64,000 nucleotides of DNA from an uncultured Cetobacterium sp. (GTDB taxonomy: Bacteria; Fusobacteriota; Fusobacteriia; Fusobacteriales; Fusobacteriaceae): assembly GCF_947072685.1 (NCBI RefSeq), contig NZ_CAMTIK010000004.1, forward strand, positions 1 through 64,000. The letters are read 5' to 3'. Shown here one piece after another: positions 28,008-37,549 of the stretch. The translations under genes and the position numbers were made by a program. Positions within the stretch are counted from its first letter, which is position 1. Every line of letters starts with the position of its first letter. The notes beneath the pieces were generated by a model that was not told the DNA's origin, did no database searches, and was given only the letters and a program-made list of their open reading frames with translations.

Positions 28008-29308
28008 TATTCAAAATCCTTTCTAAGTTTAATTATATAGAAATTATCTAAAATTTCTTCGGTATAATCAATTAAAAATCCACCAATAGAATCAAATCTT
28101 CCGTTTATATTTGAAGGAATTTCAAATTTTACAACAGAGAAATTTTTATGGTTATTTAAGAATTTTTGAATGTTATCTGTATTTTCTTCAGAGAATATAG
28201 TACATGTACTATATACTAACTCTCCACCAACTTTTAAAGAAATTGCAGAGGAATCTAAAAGTTCAGTTTGTAGTTCTGAGAGTTCCTTAACATTGATCAT
28301 ATTTTTATTGTAAAGAGCCTCAGGTTTCTTTCTAAGTACTCCGTATCCACTACAAGGAGCATCAACTAAAATTTTGTCAAACTTTTGTCCCTGTTCTTTA
28401 AGTTTACGTGCATCTAACTTTATAGGTTTTACATTAGTAACACCAAGTTTTTGAAGATTTTCCTCAATCAGTTTGATTTTATGTTGATGAATATCAAGAG
28501 CAAAAATCTCTCCTTGGTTATTCATAATCTCTGCCAATACAGCTGTTTTACTTCCAGGAGCACTACAAGTGTCCACAATTTTTTCACCAGGTTGTGGATT
28601 TAAAATTTTAGCTGCTAAATATGAAGAAGCATCTTGGGCTATAATTTTTCCATCTTTAAATTCCTCGGTGTGAAGTACAATTCCTGAATCTATATAGTAA
28701 ACAGAATCTACTTTTTTGATGATCTCTATTCTCATTGATTTTAAAAGTTCTTCAAATTGAGCTTCAGTATACTTCAACTTATTAACTCTAACACTCATAT
28801 ATGGAACCTTTTTTAGAGATATCAAAAGCTTTTCAGTTTCAGAACCGTACTCGCTTTTAATTTTATCGTAGAACCATCTAGGGTAAGAGTAAAGTATATC
28901 CAGTTTGTCCTCGTTTTTTAAAGTTTTTATTTCGTCGTCTTTTTCTCTTAAGTAACTTCTGATAACTCCATTAACGAATTTACCTACAGGGGCTCCAAAC
29001 TTCTTTTTAGCCAGTTCTGTAGCTTCCCACGCTATACCTTTATCGTCACTATCCATAAATGTAGCTTGATAGATAGATATTTTTAATAGGTTTTTTAGCC
29101 AATTTTTTTTAATAGATTTTGTTCTTTTTTCAAGTTGGTAGTTCAAGTAGATTTCATTTCTAATTACACCGTAGAAAACTTCTGTAATAAAACCTCTCTC
29201 TCCTCTTCCTAAATTATTTTTTGAAAAATACTCATTCAATAGAATGTTTGAATATTTTCCTTTTTCAACTTCACTTAAAAGTCCAATAACTCTTTGTTTT
29301 ATATTCAA
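28007..29308 (-). CDS. rsmB: 16S rRNA (cytosine967-C5)-methyltransferase RsmB
   Basis: Methylates C967 of 16S rRNA. Residues ~1-130 are the NusB-like RNA-binding domain; the C-terminal half holds the SAM-binding DTCSAPGSKTAVLAE motif, the DAPCSGYGVLRKKPE motif IV with one catalytic Cys and the YSTCTI motif VI with the other. I place the start at a TTG (MNIKQRV) because AGGAG lies 9 nt upstream; the ATG three codons earlier touches the ribosome site. 433 residues, the usual length. Confidence 0.93.
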   Translation of the reverse strand: MNIKQRVIGLLSEVEKGKYSNILLNEYFSKNNLGRGERGFITEVFYGVIRNEIYLNYQLEKRTKSIKKNWLKNLLKISIYQATFMDSDDKGIAWEATELAKKKFGAPVGKFVNGVIRSYLREKDDEIKTLKNEDKLDILYSYPRWFYDKIKSEYGSETEKLLISLKKVPYMSVRVNKLKYTEAQFEELLKSMRIEIIKKVDSVYYIDSGIVLHTEEFKDGKIIAQDASSYLAAKILNPQPGEKIVDTCSAPGSKTAVLAEIMNNQGEIFALDIHQHKIKLIEENLQKLGVTNVKPIKLDARKLKEQGQKFDKILVDAPCSGYGVLRKKPEALYNKNMINVKELSELQTELLDSSAISLKVGGELVYSTCTIFSEENTDNIQKFLNNHKNFSVVKFEIPSNINGRFDSIGGFLIDYTEEILDNFYIIKLRKDFE

Positions 29309-29332
29309 TATACACATCTCCTAACTATAATA

Positions 29333-30316
29333 TTATACTACTTTATAAAGTTCATCACTTTCTGGTGGTTCAATAAAAATATGTTTTTCACCTTGGATAA
29401 GAATTTTGTCCTTAGATTCGGTGAATGCTCCAATATCAAATGCTTGAATATTATTATTTTTTAGCTCTTCTAGAAGAGGTCGTGAATTTTCTTTAGATGT
29501 AACAATAAGCATTGTACCACTAGATATAAGTCTTAACGGATCGATTTTAAAGTATTTACAAATCTTTTTAATAGATTCATGGATAAAAATATCTTTAAAA
29601 TTAATTGTTATGCCCAGATTATAAAAACAACTAGACTCCCAAAGGGCACCAAGCAATCCACCTTCAGTGACATCGTGCATACCTTTAGCAAATCTGTTTG
29701 CAATAACCCCATCTTTTACAACACTTGTATAATCTAAGAGATTTTTAGCACTTTCAACAAGAGATTGTTCAAAGTTTTCTAAAAGTTCCTCCTCTTTCTC
29801 AAAGGCTATAATGCCAACCCCTTCAATACCAACTCCTTTAGTGATAATAATTCTATCTCCAGGAATCACTTTTGTTTTAGATTTAAAATCTTTTTTATCT
29901 CCAATCCCTATAGAGGTGGCCGAAATAATTGTCTTATTTACAGCGGTTGTAATCTCTGTATGGCCACCAATAATAGTGACACCGATTTTATTGGCTTCCT
30001 CTTGAGCTTCTTTCATAATTTCAGCGATTTCATTTTTTTGCACATGTGGGGGAGCTAAAATTGTTAACATAATTCCAACAGGTGAAACACCCTCTGTAGC
30101 AATATCGTTGCAGTTGATGTTGATGGCTAATTTACCCAATCCATTATTTGTACCAGTTATAGGATCTGTAGATAGGTAAATAACTTTTTCATCCACTTCG
30201 ATAGCGGCACAGTCACTTCCAATTTCACCAGAAGAGATAACACAATCGTTATTATTTTGGATATTATTGAAAACTAATTCTTTTAAATCTGAAATTGTAA
30301 GTTTACCAACTTTCAT
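29333..30316 (-). CDS. AIR synthase family protein (HypE/ThiL-like)
   Basis: A 327-residue ATP-using protein of the PurM-like superfamily: N-terminal SDCAAIEVDEKVIYLSTDPITG, then ININCNDIATEGVSPVGIMLTIL and GGHTEITTAV, the HDVTEGGLLGALWE motif in the C-terminal domain. These blocks are shared with HypE, ThiL and SelD. The HypE C-terminal catalytic cysteine tail (PRIC) is absent, and no thiamine or hydrogenase genes are near, so the precise reaction is not known. First gene of the unit leading to rsmB. Confidence 0.8.
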   Translation of the reverse strand: MKVGKLTISDLKELVFNNIQNNNDCVISSGEIGSDCAAIEVDEKVIYLSTDPITGTNNGLGKLAININCNDIATEGVSPVGIMLTILAPPHVQKNEIAEIMKEAQEEANKIGVTIIGGHTEITTAVNKTIISATSIGIGDKKDFKSKTKVIPGDRIIITKGVGIEGVGIIAFEKEEELLENFEQSLVESAKNLLDYTSVVKDGVIANRFAKGMHDVTEGGLLGALWESSCFYNLGITINFKDIFIHESIKKICKYFKIDPLRLISSGTMLIVTSKENSRPLLEELKNNNIQAFDIGAFTESKDKILIQGEKHIFIEPPESDELYKVV

Positions 30317-30373
30317 AATTCCCCCTCGATGTAATAGTATTTTATAATATATTATACTATATTTTCCAGAAAT

Positions 30374-30405
30374 AAAAAACCCTCACTTAAAATAAAGTGA
30401 GGGTT
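30374..30405 (-). terminator. Terminator after fhs
   Basis: 11-bp perfect stem AACCCTCACTT/AAGTGAGGGTT with a 6-nt loop and, on the minus strand, a T-run downstream. Confidence 0.88.
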
Positions 30406-30412
30406 AAAATTT

Positions 30413-32077
30413 TTAGAACAATCCAGTTATAGTTCCGTTCTCATCTATATCGATAAGTTCAGCAGCAGGAATTTTAGGTAAACCAGGCATATCGATAATA
30501 CCACCGGCCATAGCTATTATAAATCCGGCACCAGCAGCTAATTTAATGGTATCAACATCCACAGTAAAACCTGTAGGTCTTCCTAAAAGATTAGCTTTAT
30601 CTGAAATAGATTTTTGAGTTTTAGACATGCATATTGGAAGATTTCCATAGCCAAGTTCTTCAAGTCTTTTGATTGTTTTATTGGCACCAGCAGAGAATGT
30701 AACTCCATCCGCTCCGTATATCTCCTTACATATTTTATTGATTTTATCTTTTATAGGTAACTCTAGATCATAAAGAGGTGTATAGTTATCTTTGTTTTCA
30801 TCAAGCTTTTCAATAACTAATTTAGCTAATTCCTCTCCACCCTCTCCACCTTTTGCCCAAACTTCGCAAAGAGCAACAGGTGCATCCTGTTTTTGGCAAT
30901 GAGTTTTGATAAGTTCAATCTCAGCATCAGTATCTGTAACAAACTTGTTTATAGCTACAACTACAGGCAGGTTGAATTTTTTTATATTTTCAATATGCTT
31001 ATCAAGATTAGCTAAGCCAGCTTGAAGAGCATTGAGATTTTCTTCGTTTAAAATTTTTGCCCCACCGTGATGCTTAAGGGCTCTAACAGTCGCAACTATA
31101 ACAACACAGTTAGGTTTTAAATTGCCTTTTCTACATTTTATATCTAAAAACTTTTCAGCTCCAAGATCAGCAGCAAAACCAGCTTCAGTTATTGCAATAT
31201 CTGAAAGTTTAAGAGCTAATTTAGTAGCTAATAAAGAGTTACACCCGTGTGCAATGTTTGCAAAAGGTCCTCCGTGAATAATAACAGGAGTATTCTCTAA
31301 AGTTTGAACTAAATTTGGCTTTATAGCTTCTTTTAAAAGAGCAGTAACAGCTCCAGCTATTTTTAAATCATTTATTGTAAGTGGTTTGTCACTGTAATCA
31401 TAACCAAAAACCATCTTACCAATATTTTCTTTTAACTCTTTCAAAGAATTAGAAAGACAAAGTGTAGCCATTATTTCAGAAGCTACAGTAATTTGGAAAG
31501 AGTCTTGTCTTGGATATCCATTTGCTTTTCCACCCAATCCAACAACAATACTTCTTAAATTACGATCGTTCATATCTACAACTCTTTTCCAAGCAATTTT
31601 GGTGTTGTCAATATCTAAACTATTTCCTTGAGTTATATGGTTATCAATACAAGCTGATACAAGGTTATGAGCCACTCCAATAGCATGAAAATCTCCAGTG
31701 AAATGAAGGTTTATATCCTCCATGGGAATAACTTGTGAAAAACCACCACCGGTAGCTCCTCCCTTCATTCCGAAAACTGGACCTAGAGAAGGCTCTCTAA
31801 GAGCAGCAACAGATGATTTCCCAAGTCTATTCAAGGCCTGTGTCAATCCAACAGTAACAGTTGATTTTCCTTCTCCAGCAGGAGTTGGAGTAATAGCGGT
31901 AACCAGAACTAATTTACCATCCTCTTTACTTGATAGATGATCTAAAAGTGAAAGATTTAGTTTTGCTTTATACTTACCATAAACATCAAAATAATCATCT
32001 GAAATATTTAACTTTGATGCTATTTCAGAAATTTTTAATATATTTGCTTCTTGTGCGATTTGTATATCTGTTTTCAT
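30413..32077 (-). CDS. fhs: Formate-tetrahydrofolate ligase
   Basis: ATP-dependent formation of 10-formyl-THF from formate, feeding purine and one-carbon metabolism in anaerobes. 554 residues, full length. Visible: [18 protein letters not shown] (P-loop region, ~61-78), [20 protein letters not shown], the NRFVTDT-like substrate strip ([11 protein letters not shown]) and the C-terminal [17 protein letters not shown]. It stands alone between a terminator and a divergent spacer. GGAGGGG lies before the ATG. Confidence 0.96.
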   Translation of the reverse strand: MKTDIQIAQEANILKISEIASKLNISDDYFDVYGKYKAKLNLSLLDHLSSKEDGKLVLVTAITPTPAGEGKSTVTVGLTQALNRLGKSSVAALREPSLGPVFGMKGGATGGGFSQVIPMEDINLHFTGDFHAIGVAHNLVSACIDNHITQGNSLDIDNTKIAWKRVVDMNDRNLRSIVVGLGGKANGYPRQDSFQITVASEIMATLCLSNSLKELKENIGKMVFGYDYSDKPLTINDLKIAGAVTALLKEAIKPNLVQTLENTPVIIHGGPFANIAHGCNSLLATKLALKLSDIAITEAGFAADLGAEKFLDIKCRKGNLKPNCVVIVATVRALKHHGGAKILNEENLNALQAGLANLDKHIENIKKFNLPVVVAINKFVTDTDAEIELIKTHCQKQDAPVALCEVWAKGGEGGEELAKLVIEKLDENKDNYTPLYDLELPIKDKINKICKEIYGADGVTFSAGANKTIKRLEELGYGNLPICMSKTQKSISDKANLLGRPTGFTVDVDTIKLAAGAGFIIAMAGGIIDMPGLPKIPAAELIDIDENGTITGLF

Positions 32078-32169
32078 TAACCCCTCCTAAATTTAAAAAA
32101 ATAAACTGCTAATTGTATCAATTGTACATTAAAATGAAAAAAAAAGAAAGAAATATATATAAATAAAAA

Positions 32170-32207
32170 TTGATTTTTTTTGATATAAATAGTATATAAA
32201 ATACTAT
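32170..32207 (+). promoter_or_regulatory. Promoter of the sigma-factor gene with inverted repeat
   Basis: TTGATT (32170-32175) and TATATA (32193-32198) are 17 nt apart. The -10 lies inside an inverted repeat, ATAGTAT-5 nt-ATACTAT (32189-32207), which could be an operator. The leader to the start codon is about 55 nt. Confidence 0.5.
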
Positions 32208-32263
32208 GAAGAAAATTTTAATAAAATTGTAAAAAAATTAATTTTTAGTTCAAGGGGGCACTG

Positions 32264-32857
32264 ATGATTAATAAGGAGGATGTTTTATTAGCAAAGCAAG
32301 GTGATGTAGAATCAATGGAAAAGATAGTTACAGAGTATAAGAGTCTGATCTATATGAGAAACAAGAACTTATTCTTGAAGGGAGCGGATAGAGATGATCT
32401 GGTTCAGGAGGGGATGATAGGACTCATGAAAGCGATAAAATCCTTTGATGAAAATAAAAGTGCTTGTTTTAGTACTTTTGCATCTCTTTGTATCAAGAGA
32501 CAGATAATAACTGCGGTTAAAAATTATAATTCGGAAAAAAACAAAAAGCTAAATGCCGCTATTCAAGGAGAGGGATATTCTGAATTAGAGGATATTATCA
32601 AGTACAGCAGTCCATCTTTAAAATATTATACACCTGAGCAGATAATATTGGGGAAGGAACTTGTAAAATTACTGAATGGTTTTTTGAAAGAAAACTTGAG
32701 TGGATTGGAAAAAGAGGTTTTTTCTGAAATGACAAAAGGGTATGGATATTTAGAGATTGCAACAATAATAAACAAAGATCCTAAAACGATAGATAATTCT
32801 ATTCAAAGAATAAAGAAAAAAGTTGTAGTTTTTTTAGAAAACTATAATAAAAGTTGA
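32264..32857 (+). CDS. RNA polymerase sigma factor, SigH-like
   Basis: A 197-residue sigma-70 family protein without region 1. Region 2 spans ~10-80 (DLVQEGMIGLMKAIKSFDENK, FSTFASLCIKRQI), region 4 ~135-195 (LSGLEKEVFSEMTKGYGYLEIATIINKDPKTIDNSIQRIKKK). It resembles sigma-30/SigH of Firmicutes more than ECF factors. No sporulation genes are present; the role may be in competence-like or stress gene control. Start ATG after AGGGGG at 7 nt. Its stop codon overlaps the -35 box of the yjjI promoter. Confidence 0.88.
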   Translation: MINKEDVLLAKQGDVESMEKIVTEYKSLIYMRNKNLFLKGADRDDLVQEGMIGLMKAIKSFDENKSACFSTFASLCIKRQIITAVKNYNSEKNKKLNAAIQGEGYSELEDIIKYSSPSLKYYTPEQIILGKELVKLLNGFLKENLSGLEKEVFSEMTKGYGYLEIATIINKDPKTIDNSIQRIKKKVVVFLENYNKS

Positions 32858-32883
32858 CAAAAATGGTTGAAATTGAATATAAT
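32854..32883 (+). promoter_or_regulatory. yjjI promoter
   Basis: TTGACA (32854-32859, overlapping the sigma-factor stop) and TATAAT (32878-32883) with 18 nt between; both hexamers are consensus. The start codon is 36 nt on. Confidence 0.82.
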
Positions 32884-32919
32884 AAGTGAAATTTGTATTT
32901 TGTATTAAGAGGAGAAAAG

Positions 32920-34407
32920 ATGATATTAGAAGCAATCAAGAATCAAAATATAACTTTCGAGCAAAAAGTTGTTACTTTAGCAAGATTAGCTGAGGGAAGC
33001 ATAGAAGTTTTGAATAAAAGTGAAAGTTTAAAAAAATATATTGAAGATGGAATCATATGTGATTTATTTGAAGGGAATGCCCCTTATAGACCTAGATATA
33101 TCGTTCCAGATTATGAGAAGTTCATGGAACAGGGGAGTAAATTTTTAAATATAGAAAAACCAACCAATATATGGGAAGCCGTTCATGGTCTATTAATACT
33201 TTATAAACATGTTCCATCTATAACAACAATGCCGGTCTATTTAGGAAATATAGATTATTTATTAGAACCATTTGTAGAGAATGAAAAGGAAGCGTATTTA
33301 GCGATAAAACTATTTTTAAAACATGTGGATTCAACTATAACAGATTCTTTTTGTCATGCAAATATAGGTCCTAGAGAAACAAAAGCCGGATCTTTAATAC
33401 TGAAAGTGATGAGAGAGTTAGAACTACCAACTCCAAATTTGACAATAAAATACAGTGAGGAAACAAGTGAAAAAATAGCAATAGAAGCGATTCAAACAGC
33501 TCTAGTGACAGCTAAACCAAGTTTTGCAAATGATAAAATATTCAGAGATGATTTTAAAGGAGAGTATGGAATTGTAAGTTGTTACAATGGATTAAAAGTT
33601 GGTGGAGGAGCAAACACTCTTGTTAGAGTTAGACTTGGAGGATTGTCAAAACTTGCAAGTTCGAAAGAGGAGTTTTTAGAAAAAACTTTACCTGAAGTTT
33701 CTAAAGAGATGTTAGAATATATAGATGAGAGATCGAGATTTATAATAGAAGAGAGTGGATTTTATGAAAGTAGTTTTTTAATAAAAGAGGGACTTTTAGA
33801 AAAAGAGAAGTTTACAGGATTGTTTGGGTTTGTAGGTCTTGCAGAGTGTGTCAATAATCTATTAGGTGCTCAAGCACAGGAGGATAGATTTGGATATTCA
33901 GAGGCTGCAAATGAGTTAGGACTAGAGATAGTAAAAAAGATGTCTGAGATAGTAAAAAATCATAAAACTCCATATGCAGGAGAATTTTTTGGAAATACAC
34001 ATCTTTTACATTCACAAGTTGGAATAGATACCGATAGAAATGAAAGCCCAGGCTGTAGAGTTCCGGTTGGAGAAGAGCCCGAGATGTTTGAACATATAAT
34101 GAAATCAGCTCCATTCCACCAGTACTGTCCAAGTGGGATTGGAGATATATTCGTTTTTGATGAAACGTTTAAAAGTAATCCAGAAGCAATTTTAAACATA
34201 ATAAAAGGAGCTTTCCAAAACAATATGAGATTTTTCTCTCTCTACAGCAGTGAATGCGATGTAATAAGAGTTACAGGATATCTTGTAAAAAAATCTGAAA
34301 TGGAGAAGTTAGATAAAGGTGAGCAAGTTTTAAGAGATACAACTATTTTAGGAAAAGGTGCTAGAGATAATGCAAAAGCTTTGGCAAGAAAATTAAGAAG
34401 TGAATAG
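32920..34407 (+). CDS. yjjI: YjjI family glycyl radical enzyme
   Basis: A 495-residue oxygen-sensitive enzyme of the YjjI (DUF3029) type, shorter than pyruvate formate-lyase (about 760). The glycyl radical motif RVTGY is near the C-terminus with the radical glycine at residue 453; the likely thiyl cysteine is Cys221 in IVSCYNGL. Its activase is encoded next, overlapping by eight bases. The reaction catalysed by YjjI is not established to my knowledge. The start is the ATG after GAGGAG at 6 nt; an upstream in-frame start nine codons earlier would include the ribosome site. Confidence 0.9.
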   Translation: MILEAIKNQNITFEQKVVTLARLAEGSIEVLNKSESLKKYIEDGIICDLFEGNAPYRPRYIVPDYEKFMEQGSKFLNIEKPTNIWEAVHGLLILYKHVPSITTMPVYLGNIDYLLEPFVENEKEAYLAIKLFLKHVDSTITDSFCHANIGPRETKAGSLILKVMRELELPTPNLTIKYSEETSEKIAIEAIQTALVTAKPSFANDKIFRDDFKGEYGIVSCYNGLKVGGGANTLVRVRLGGLSKLASSKEEFLEKTLPEVSKEMLEYIDERSRFIIEESGFYESSFLIKEGLLEKEKFTGLFGFVGLAECVNNLLGAQAQEDRFGYSEAANELGLEIVKKMSEIVKNHKTPYAGEFFGNTHLLHSQVGIDTDRNESPGCRVPVGEEPEMFEHIMKSAPFHQYCPSGIGDIFVFDETFKSNPEAILNIIKGAFQNNMRFFSLYSSECDVIRVTGYLVKKSEMEKLDKGEQVLRDTTILGKGARDNAKALARKLRSE

Positions 34408-35254
34408 GGTGTTATCAGCTAAAATTAATAAAATAATAAAATTTTCTAATGTTGATGGACCGGGAAATAGGATGGCTATATTTTTTCAAAAATGCAATTT
34501 TAATTGTGAGTATTGTCACAATCCAGAAACTATAAAAGAGTGTATCAATTGTAAAAAATGTATTGAAGTATGTGAAAGTAAAGCTTTAAGTGAAGAGAAT
34601 GAAATTATATGTTGGGATAATAAAAAATGTTGTGATTGTGATCAATGTATAAAAACTTGTCCGATAGATTCCTCGCCAAAAACAATAAAATACTCTATAA
34701 CAGACCTTTTACAGGAGATTGAGAGAGTGAAGTTTTTTATAAAAGGGATAACTGTGAGCGGAGGAGAAAGTTCTTTAAATTTTGAATTCATAACTGCTTT
34801 ATTTAAAAAAGTTAAAGAGTTATGGCCTCATCTGGATTGTTTTGTGGATACAAATGGAGGTGTAGATTTCCAACTGGAAGTATACAAAGAATTTGTGGAG
34901 ACTACAGATGCTTTTATGCTGGATATTAAAGCATGGGATTTAGAAGAACATAGAGCGCTTACTGGAGTGAGCAATGAAAATGTAATAAAAAATTTAATTT
35001 ATCTAAAAAGTATAAATAAACTATTTGAAGTAAGAACAGTTGTTGTAAAAGATGTTTTAAATAACGCCTTGACTGTAAAAAATGTATCTAAAATAATTTC
35101 AGATGGAGCTATAAGATATAAAATCATAAAGTATAGATCTTTTGGAGTTCGATTAGATAGAGCCGAAAAGTTAAGGTCTCCTTCTAAAGAGGAGCTAATG
35201 GAGTTAGAAAAATTAGCGAAAAGTTTAAATGTAAAGAGCACCCTAATAATTTAG
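34400..35254 (+). CDS. yjjW: YjjW glycyl radical enzyme activase
   Basis: Radical SAM protein of 284 residues that should generate the glycyl radical on YjjI. The SAM cluster motif is CNFNCEYC (Cys32, Cys36, Cys39). A ferredoxin-like insert follows with two four-cysteine clusters (CINCKKCIEVC and CCDCDQCIKTCP), as in other GRE activases. TVSGGESSLNF is the GGE motif and FMLDIKAWD is also conserved. GTG start inside the end of yjjI; a second GTG three codons on is possible. Confidence 0.92.
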   Translation: MNRVLSAKINKIIKFSNVDGPGNRMAIFFQKCNFNCEYCHNPETIKECINCKKCIEVCESKALSEENEIICWDNKKCCDCDQCIKTCPIDSSPKTIKYSITDLLQEIERVKFFIKGITVSGGESSLNFEFITALFKKVKELWPHLDCFVDTNGGVDFQLEVYKEFVETTDAFMLDIKAWDLEEHRALTGVSNENVIKNLIYLKSINKLFEVRTVVVKDVLNNALTVKNVSKIISDGAIRYKIIKYRSFGVRLDRAEKLRSPSKEELMELEKLAKSLNVKSTLII

Positions 35255-35268
35255 GATGCTCTTTTTTT
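35233..35268 (+). terminator. Terminator after yjjW
   Basis: Stem AAAGAGCACCCTAA/TTAGGATGCTCTTT with one mismatch and seven T. It reaches the stop codon of the convergent fplA gene. Confidence 0.85.
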
Positions 35269-37549
35269 AATCAAACTTATATCCAACACTAAATTGAAAA
35301 AGAAAATCGTGTGAATTTTGAGCTTTAGATACATTGAATTTAATAGGGCCAATTAAGCTTAAATAACTTAAACTAAGACCTCCACCTTGAGAATAATCTT
35401 TCCAGAGAAGAGAATTCTTTTGACTGTTAAAATCTTCATCGAGATACTTATATGTAGCAATATCCCAGTTTAAACTAAGATATAGGTTCTCTATAAGTTT
35501 GTGTTGTACTCCAAGACTAATTCCAAAAAGAGAAGAAAGATATTTTTCTTGAAAATAGTATCCACTGAAAGAGAATTCATTTTGGGAGAGATCATCGGAG
35601 ATTCCACCGAGTTTAATATATTTATCGGGCAAAACATCTTCACCACTTACATTTCCACCAAATAGCTTAGATGTAAAACTTGTATTTGATGTAATTGGTA
35701 AGTAGCCAGATAAAAGGTAGTTAGAGGATAAAAAATTAAGGTTATCTTTTCCTAAATTTCCACCCCATCTCTGAGATATATCCCCTTTAAATCCACTGGA
35801 AGGGAATGAGATTGAATTTGTTTTATCCCAGTTGATATTGAAGAAAACATCTCCATAACTTTTAGAATATTCGATTTCAGAGTCAAATATACTTTTTATT
35901 TCAGAATCTAAAGAGCTGTAGTTTAAAGAAGCTCCATAAGAGAGTAAAAATAGATTGGAGTATTGTGTAACAACCGCACCTTCAAGTTTTATAACTTTGC
36001 TTTTGTAACTTCCAATCTTATCTCTATTGTGATAGAGGAAAAAAGGATTTTCATTGTAGCTAAGACTACTTAAAATCCCTATTTTATTTGAAAGACCATA
36101 GTAGGAAAAGTTTTTTAAGTCAAGACCTAAATAATCTCCAAAAGTAGCTTCAATGGTGGAAAGGCTACCAAACTTTCCAGAAGAACTTATATCGGTTCCA
36201 ATAGAAAAAGTAGTTCCATAATCAGTTTGATAATCAAATCCTAATCCAATAACATTGGTAGGATTTTCTTCTACCTGTAATTTAAGAGTATTTTCATCAA
36301 AAGTATAGTAAATTTTATTTACAAAATTTAAACTGTAAGCTTTTAGCATCAAATCTTCTAAGCTGTCCGGGCTCATATTCTTTTCCAAAGAGTTAGCAAA
36401 AACAGTTTTTATAATCTCTTTATGATTAGGATTGTGAGATTGATTAGATATAACAACACTCTCTAAAGTAAAGTTTTTTTTAGAGTTTTGAATTTTTGAA
36501 TCAGAAGCTTTAGCAGGACCAAATGCTAAAATTTTAGAAAGTTCTCTTTCAGCAGCTTTCTCTCCTAAAAGTTCGATGTCTTTAAAATCTTTGAAATCTG
36601 TTGTTTTATAGCTTGAAATATCAGGTGTTATAAGGATAGTAGCAAGATCTCTTTGCTTTTTAGTAGAACCGGTACTTTGAATAGCAACAATTTGATCCGC
36701 AACACTGAAGATGTCATAGTTCTCTTTCTTTTGAAGAGATGTCCCAACGTCCACTCCAATAACAATATCAGCACCAAGATTAAAAGCATCTTCAACTGGA
36801 AGGTTACGAGACAGTAAGCCATCAACATAGTAGCTATCCCCAATTTTTACAGGATCAAAGATAGTTGGGATAGAGATACTAGCTGTAATAACTTTTGCCA
36901 AATCACCACTGTTAAAAGCTTTTGATTTACCTGTGTTGAGGTCTGTTGCAATTATTTGAAGCGGAATCGGAAGCTTATTAAAATCTTTTATATTTTCAGC
37001 ATTCCAAAGTAGATTTTTCAATTTTAAGTATATTCTTTGAGTGTTTTTTAAACTTTTAGGTAGGGCAAAATTTAAAAAATCATCATATTTTAAAGAAAGA
37101 TTATAGTTTTTCATAAGAGATCTTTGATCAATAGATATATCGGCTTGATTTGGACTATCATTGAAAGTATCTTGCCAGTTAATATCTAAAACAAGTTTTT
37201 CAATCTCATCTGGGGTATAACCAACAGAGTAGAGTGCACCAATCAATGCCCCCATGCTAGTTCCAGTTATATAGTCAACTTTAATATTGTTTTTTTCTAA
37301 AGTTTTTAAAACACCAATATGTGCGAATCCTTTAGCACCACCGCCACTCAAAACCAATCCTATTTTAGGTTGTTTTGTTTCTTTTTTAAATTTTTCTATT
37401 TTCTGTTTTTCTAATTGTTTTATCTCTTTTTCTAATTGTTTTATTTGATTTTTTAATTTTTGAATCTCTATCTCCTCAAAGGAGTCATTTGCAAAAGAGG
37501 AGATACAAAGATATAGAAATAAAGAGACTACAGCAAGGTATCGACTCAT
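35267..37549 (-). CDS. fplA: Type Vd autotransporter phospholipase FplA
   Basis: Outer-membrane patatin-like phospholipase A1 that also carries its own secretion domain. 760 residues: signal peptide (1-20), a charged coiled coil (~23-58), patatin domain (~60-330) with oxyanion loop GGGAKG (69-74), nucleophile Ser98 in GTSMG and Asp243 in the DG dyad, a POTRA-like domain (~345-425) and a C-terminal 16-strand-type beta barrel to the end. The Ser98/Asp243 positions agree with those I recall for Fusobacterium nucleatum FplA. Its ATG overlaps the aroA stop (ATGA). It may release host or own fatty acids from phospholipid. Confidence 0.92.
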   Translation of the reverse strand: MSRYLAVVSLFLYLCISSFANDSFEEIEIQKLKNQIKQLEKEIKQLEKQKIEKFKKETKQPKIGLVLSGGGAKGFAHIGVLKTLEKNNIKVDYITGTSMGALIGALYSVGYTPDEIEKLVLDINWQDTFNDSPNQADISIDQRSLMKNYNLSLKYDDFLNFALPKSLKNTQRIYLKLKNLLWNAENIKDFNKLPIPLQIIATDLNTGKSKAFNSGDLAKVITASISIPTIFDPVKIGDSYYVDGLLSRNLPVEDAFNLGADIVIGVDVGTSLQKKENYDIFSVADQIVAIQSTGSTKKQRDLATILITPDISSYKTTDFKDFKDIELLGEKAAERELSKILAFGPAKASDSKIQNSKKNFTLESVVISNQSHNPNHKEIIKTVFANSLEKNMSPDSLEDLMLKAYSLNFVNKIYYTFDENTLKLQVEENPTNVIGLGFDYQTDYGTTFSIGTDISSSGKFGSLSTIEATFGDYLGLDLKNFSYYGLSNKIGILSSLSYNENPFFLYHNRDKIGSYKSKVIKLEGAVVTQYSNLFLLSYGASLNYSSLDSEIKSIFDSEIEYSKSYGDVFFNINWDKTNSISFPSSGFKGDISQRWGGNLGKDNLNFLSSNYLLSGYLPITSNTSFTSKLFGGNVSGEDVLPDKYIKLGGISDDLSQNEFSFSGYYFQEKYLSSLFGISLGVQHKLIENLYLSLNWDIATYKYLDEDFNSQKNSLLWKDYSQGGGLSLSYLSLIGPIKFNVSKAQNSHDFLFQFSVGYKFD

